Assembly (NCBI GenBank): GCA_002085205.1
Contig: NATF01000106.1
Coordinates: 1-6,796 of the forward strand
Origin: Candidatus Cloacimonas sp. 4484_275
Lineage (GTDB): Bacteria > Cloacimonadota > Cloacimonadia > Cloacimonadales > TCS61
Length of the DNA stretch: 6,796 bases
Direction of reading: 5' to 3'
Shown here piece after piece: positions 5,879 to 6,796 of this stretch. A model generated the notes under the pieces. It had not been told where the DNA came from. It saw nothing but the letters and a program-made list of their open reading frames with translations, and ran no database searches. Position numbers and translations under genes: made by a program. How positions within the stretch are numbered: the stretch's first letter is position 1; each line of letters opens with the position of its first letter.

Positions 5879-6796
5879 ATGCTTCTTTCCAAAATTTTGC
5901 CGGAATGGGATTTAATCGAAGAGATAAATTCCGGCTCGTTCGGTACAATCTACAAAATAAAAAATAAAAACACGAACGAATTTGCCGCCTTAAAAGTTTT
6001 ACCCTCTCAATTCAATCCGCAAAAAGAAATGATAAAATCAAATTTTCTTTGTGTCAGCAAAATTCACCATCCGAATTGTATTGAAATGAAGCAATGGCTT
6101 GAAACCGAAGATGAGTTTGGTTTTATAATGGAATATTTTCCCGCTCATCCGATTTCCATTCTTAAAAAAAAATCGGTCAAAACTGTTGTTAAAGCGATTC
6201 TGCAGGTTTGTGACGGATTAGAAGCTTTGCATTCCAACAAAATTGTTCATCGTGATTTGAAACCGTCGAACATTCTCATAAATTCTGCCGGAGCGGTGAA
6301 AATCGGAGATTTTGATTTGGTGAAAGATGTTTCTAAGGAAAAAGATTTTTTGAAAAAAGGGATTTTTTGGGGAACGCTAAAATACTCTTCGCCGGAACAA
6401 TGTCAAAACCCGGAAAAGTTAGATTTCCGAAGTGATCTTTATTCCTTGGGAATCGTTTTTTTTGAGTTGATAACGGGAAAAGTTCCTTTTGACGGAAATA
6501 GTTGGCAAGAGATTGTGGAAAAACATGTCAGTGCCGTTCTTCCGGATTTTCCCGTCACAAAAGAAAAAACGGTTTCTCAAATTTATCAAATTATTTCCAA
6601 ACTTTTGAGAAAAAAACCGGCTGACAGATATAGAAATATTTATGATCTGAAATTGGCTTTGTGGGCTGTTTTCCCTGATTTGAAAGAACCGCCGAAAACA
6701 ACAAAAACGGAAAAATCGGAACTTGAATTAAAAGAAGAAGTTGCTGGTAATGTACAAAAACTATTTGAAAGTTATATTCGAAAAGCCGAAAAATCT
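5879..6796 (+). CDS. Serine/threonine protein kinase, Hanks type (runs off right edge)
   Basis: The ATG at 5879 follows AAAAAGGA, 11 bases after the TPR gene stop. The 306 codons present hold a whole kinase domain. Landmarks are a glycine loop NSGSFGTIY (17-25), ATP-binding Lys39 (AALKVL), hinge MEYF (84-87), catalytic loop HRDLKPSN (124-131) with Asp126 and Asn131, and metal-binding DFD (144-146). GTLKYSSPEQ (165-174), Asp186 (SDLYSLG) and Arg250 (ADRY) follow. Catalytic Lys and Asp residues are kept, so activity is expected, but the usual DFG glycine is Asp. The first glycine of the loop is Asn, and no Glu falls at the expected alpha-C position before HHPN. After residue 265 a charged, low-complexity linker begins (PPKTTKTEKSELELKEE); the rest, possibly a transmembrane or sensor part, is outside the window. 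Confidence 0.93.
   Translation, partial: MLLSKILPEWDLIEEINSGSFGTIYKIKNKNTNEFAALKVLPSQFNPQKEMIKSNFLCVSKIHHPNCIEMKQWLETEDEFGFIMEYFPAHPISILKKKSVKTVVKAILQVCDGLEALHSNKIVHRDLKPSNILINSAGAVKIGDFDLVKDVSKEKDFLKKGIFWGTLKYSSPEQCQNPEKLDFRSDLYSLGIVFFELITGKVPFDGNSWQEIVEKHVSAVLPDFPVTKEKTVSQIYQIISKLLRKKPADRYRNIYDLKLALWAVFPDLKEPPKTTKTEKSELELKEEVAGNVQKLFESYIRKAEKS

Overview
This is an AT-rich bacterial window. The best guess for its source is the FCB group, probably a Candidatus Cloacimonadota-like lineage. The main reason is the minus-strand secreted protein: signal peptide, LamG-like domain, fibronectin-III-like domain ('NLGWNIYRS', 'YNYWLESRDYSG') and a C-terminal sorting domain opening with 'NYPNPFS' and ending 'GKTILIK', the usual layout of type IX secretion substrates. 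The taxon is an inference from family style; no rRNA or other marker is present.

Left part, minus strand (1-2345). The first 57 codons of an NAD-dependent epimerase/dehydratase run off the left edge. A clear rho-independent terminator (245-272) separates it from the secreted protein. That protein is split by a frameshift near 1088-1096: the signal peptide and LamG half (1059-2060) and the FN3 plus sorting-domain half (292-1101) lie in different frames and join sensibly if one base is restored. Upstream, and in frame with it, a second well-placed ribosome binding site starts a possible small membrane protein (2061-2291).

Middle part (2346-3208). About 370 bases hold no credible gene, only an AT-rich palindrome. 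Next come the remains of a GIY-YIG endonuclease gene (2714-2975), with a decayed start codon and one inserted T. Just upstream of it on the minus strand are a terminator (2992-3015) and a 45-base tRNA-Asp 3' half that begins exactly at the anticodon loop (3026-3070). A degenerate copy of the same tRNA 3' sequence overlaps the other end of the GIY-YIG gene, so the nuclease gene is bracketed by tRNA-derived direct repeats. This is the most unusual structure in the window.

Right part, plus strand (3209-6796). Four closely spaced genes form a likely operon: hslO (Hsp33 redox chaperone, TTG start), rsmA (16S rRNA dimethyladenosine transferase, overlapping hslO by 11 bases), an exported TPR-like helical-repeat protein, and a Ser/Thr protein kinase that runs off the right edge. 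The first two are housekeeping functions in protein quality control and ribosome maturation. The TPR/kinase pair, 11 bases apart, may be a signalling module. The kinase has 'DFD' in place of 'DFG'.
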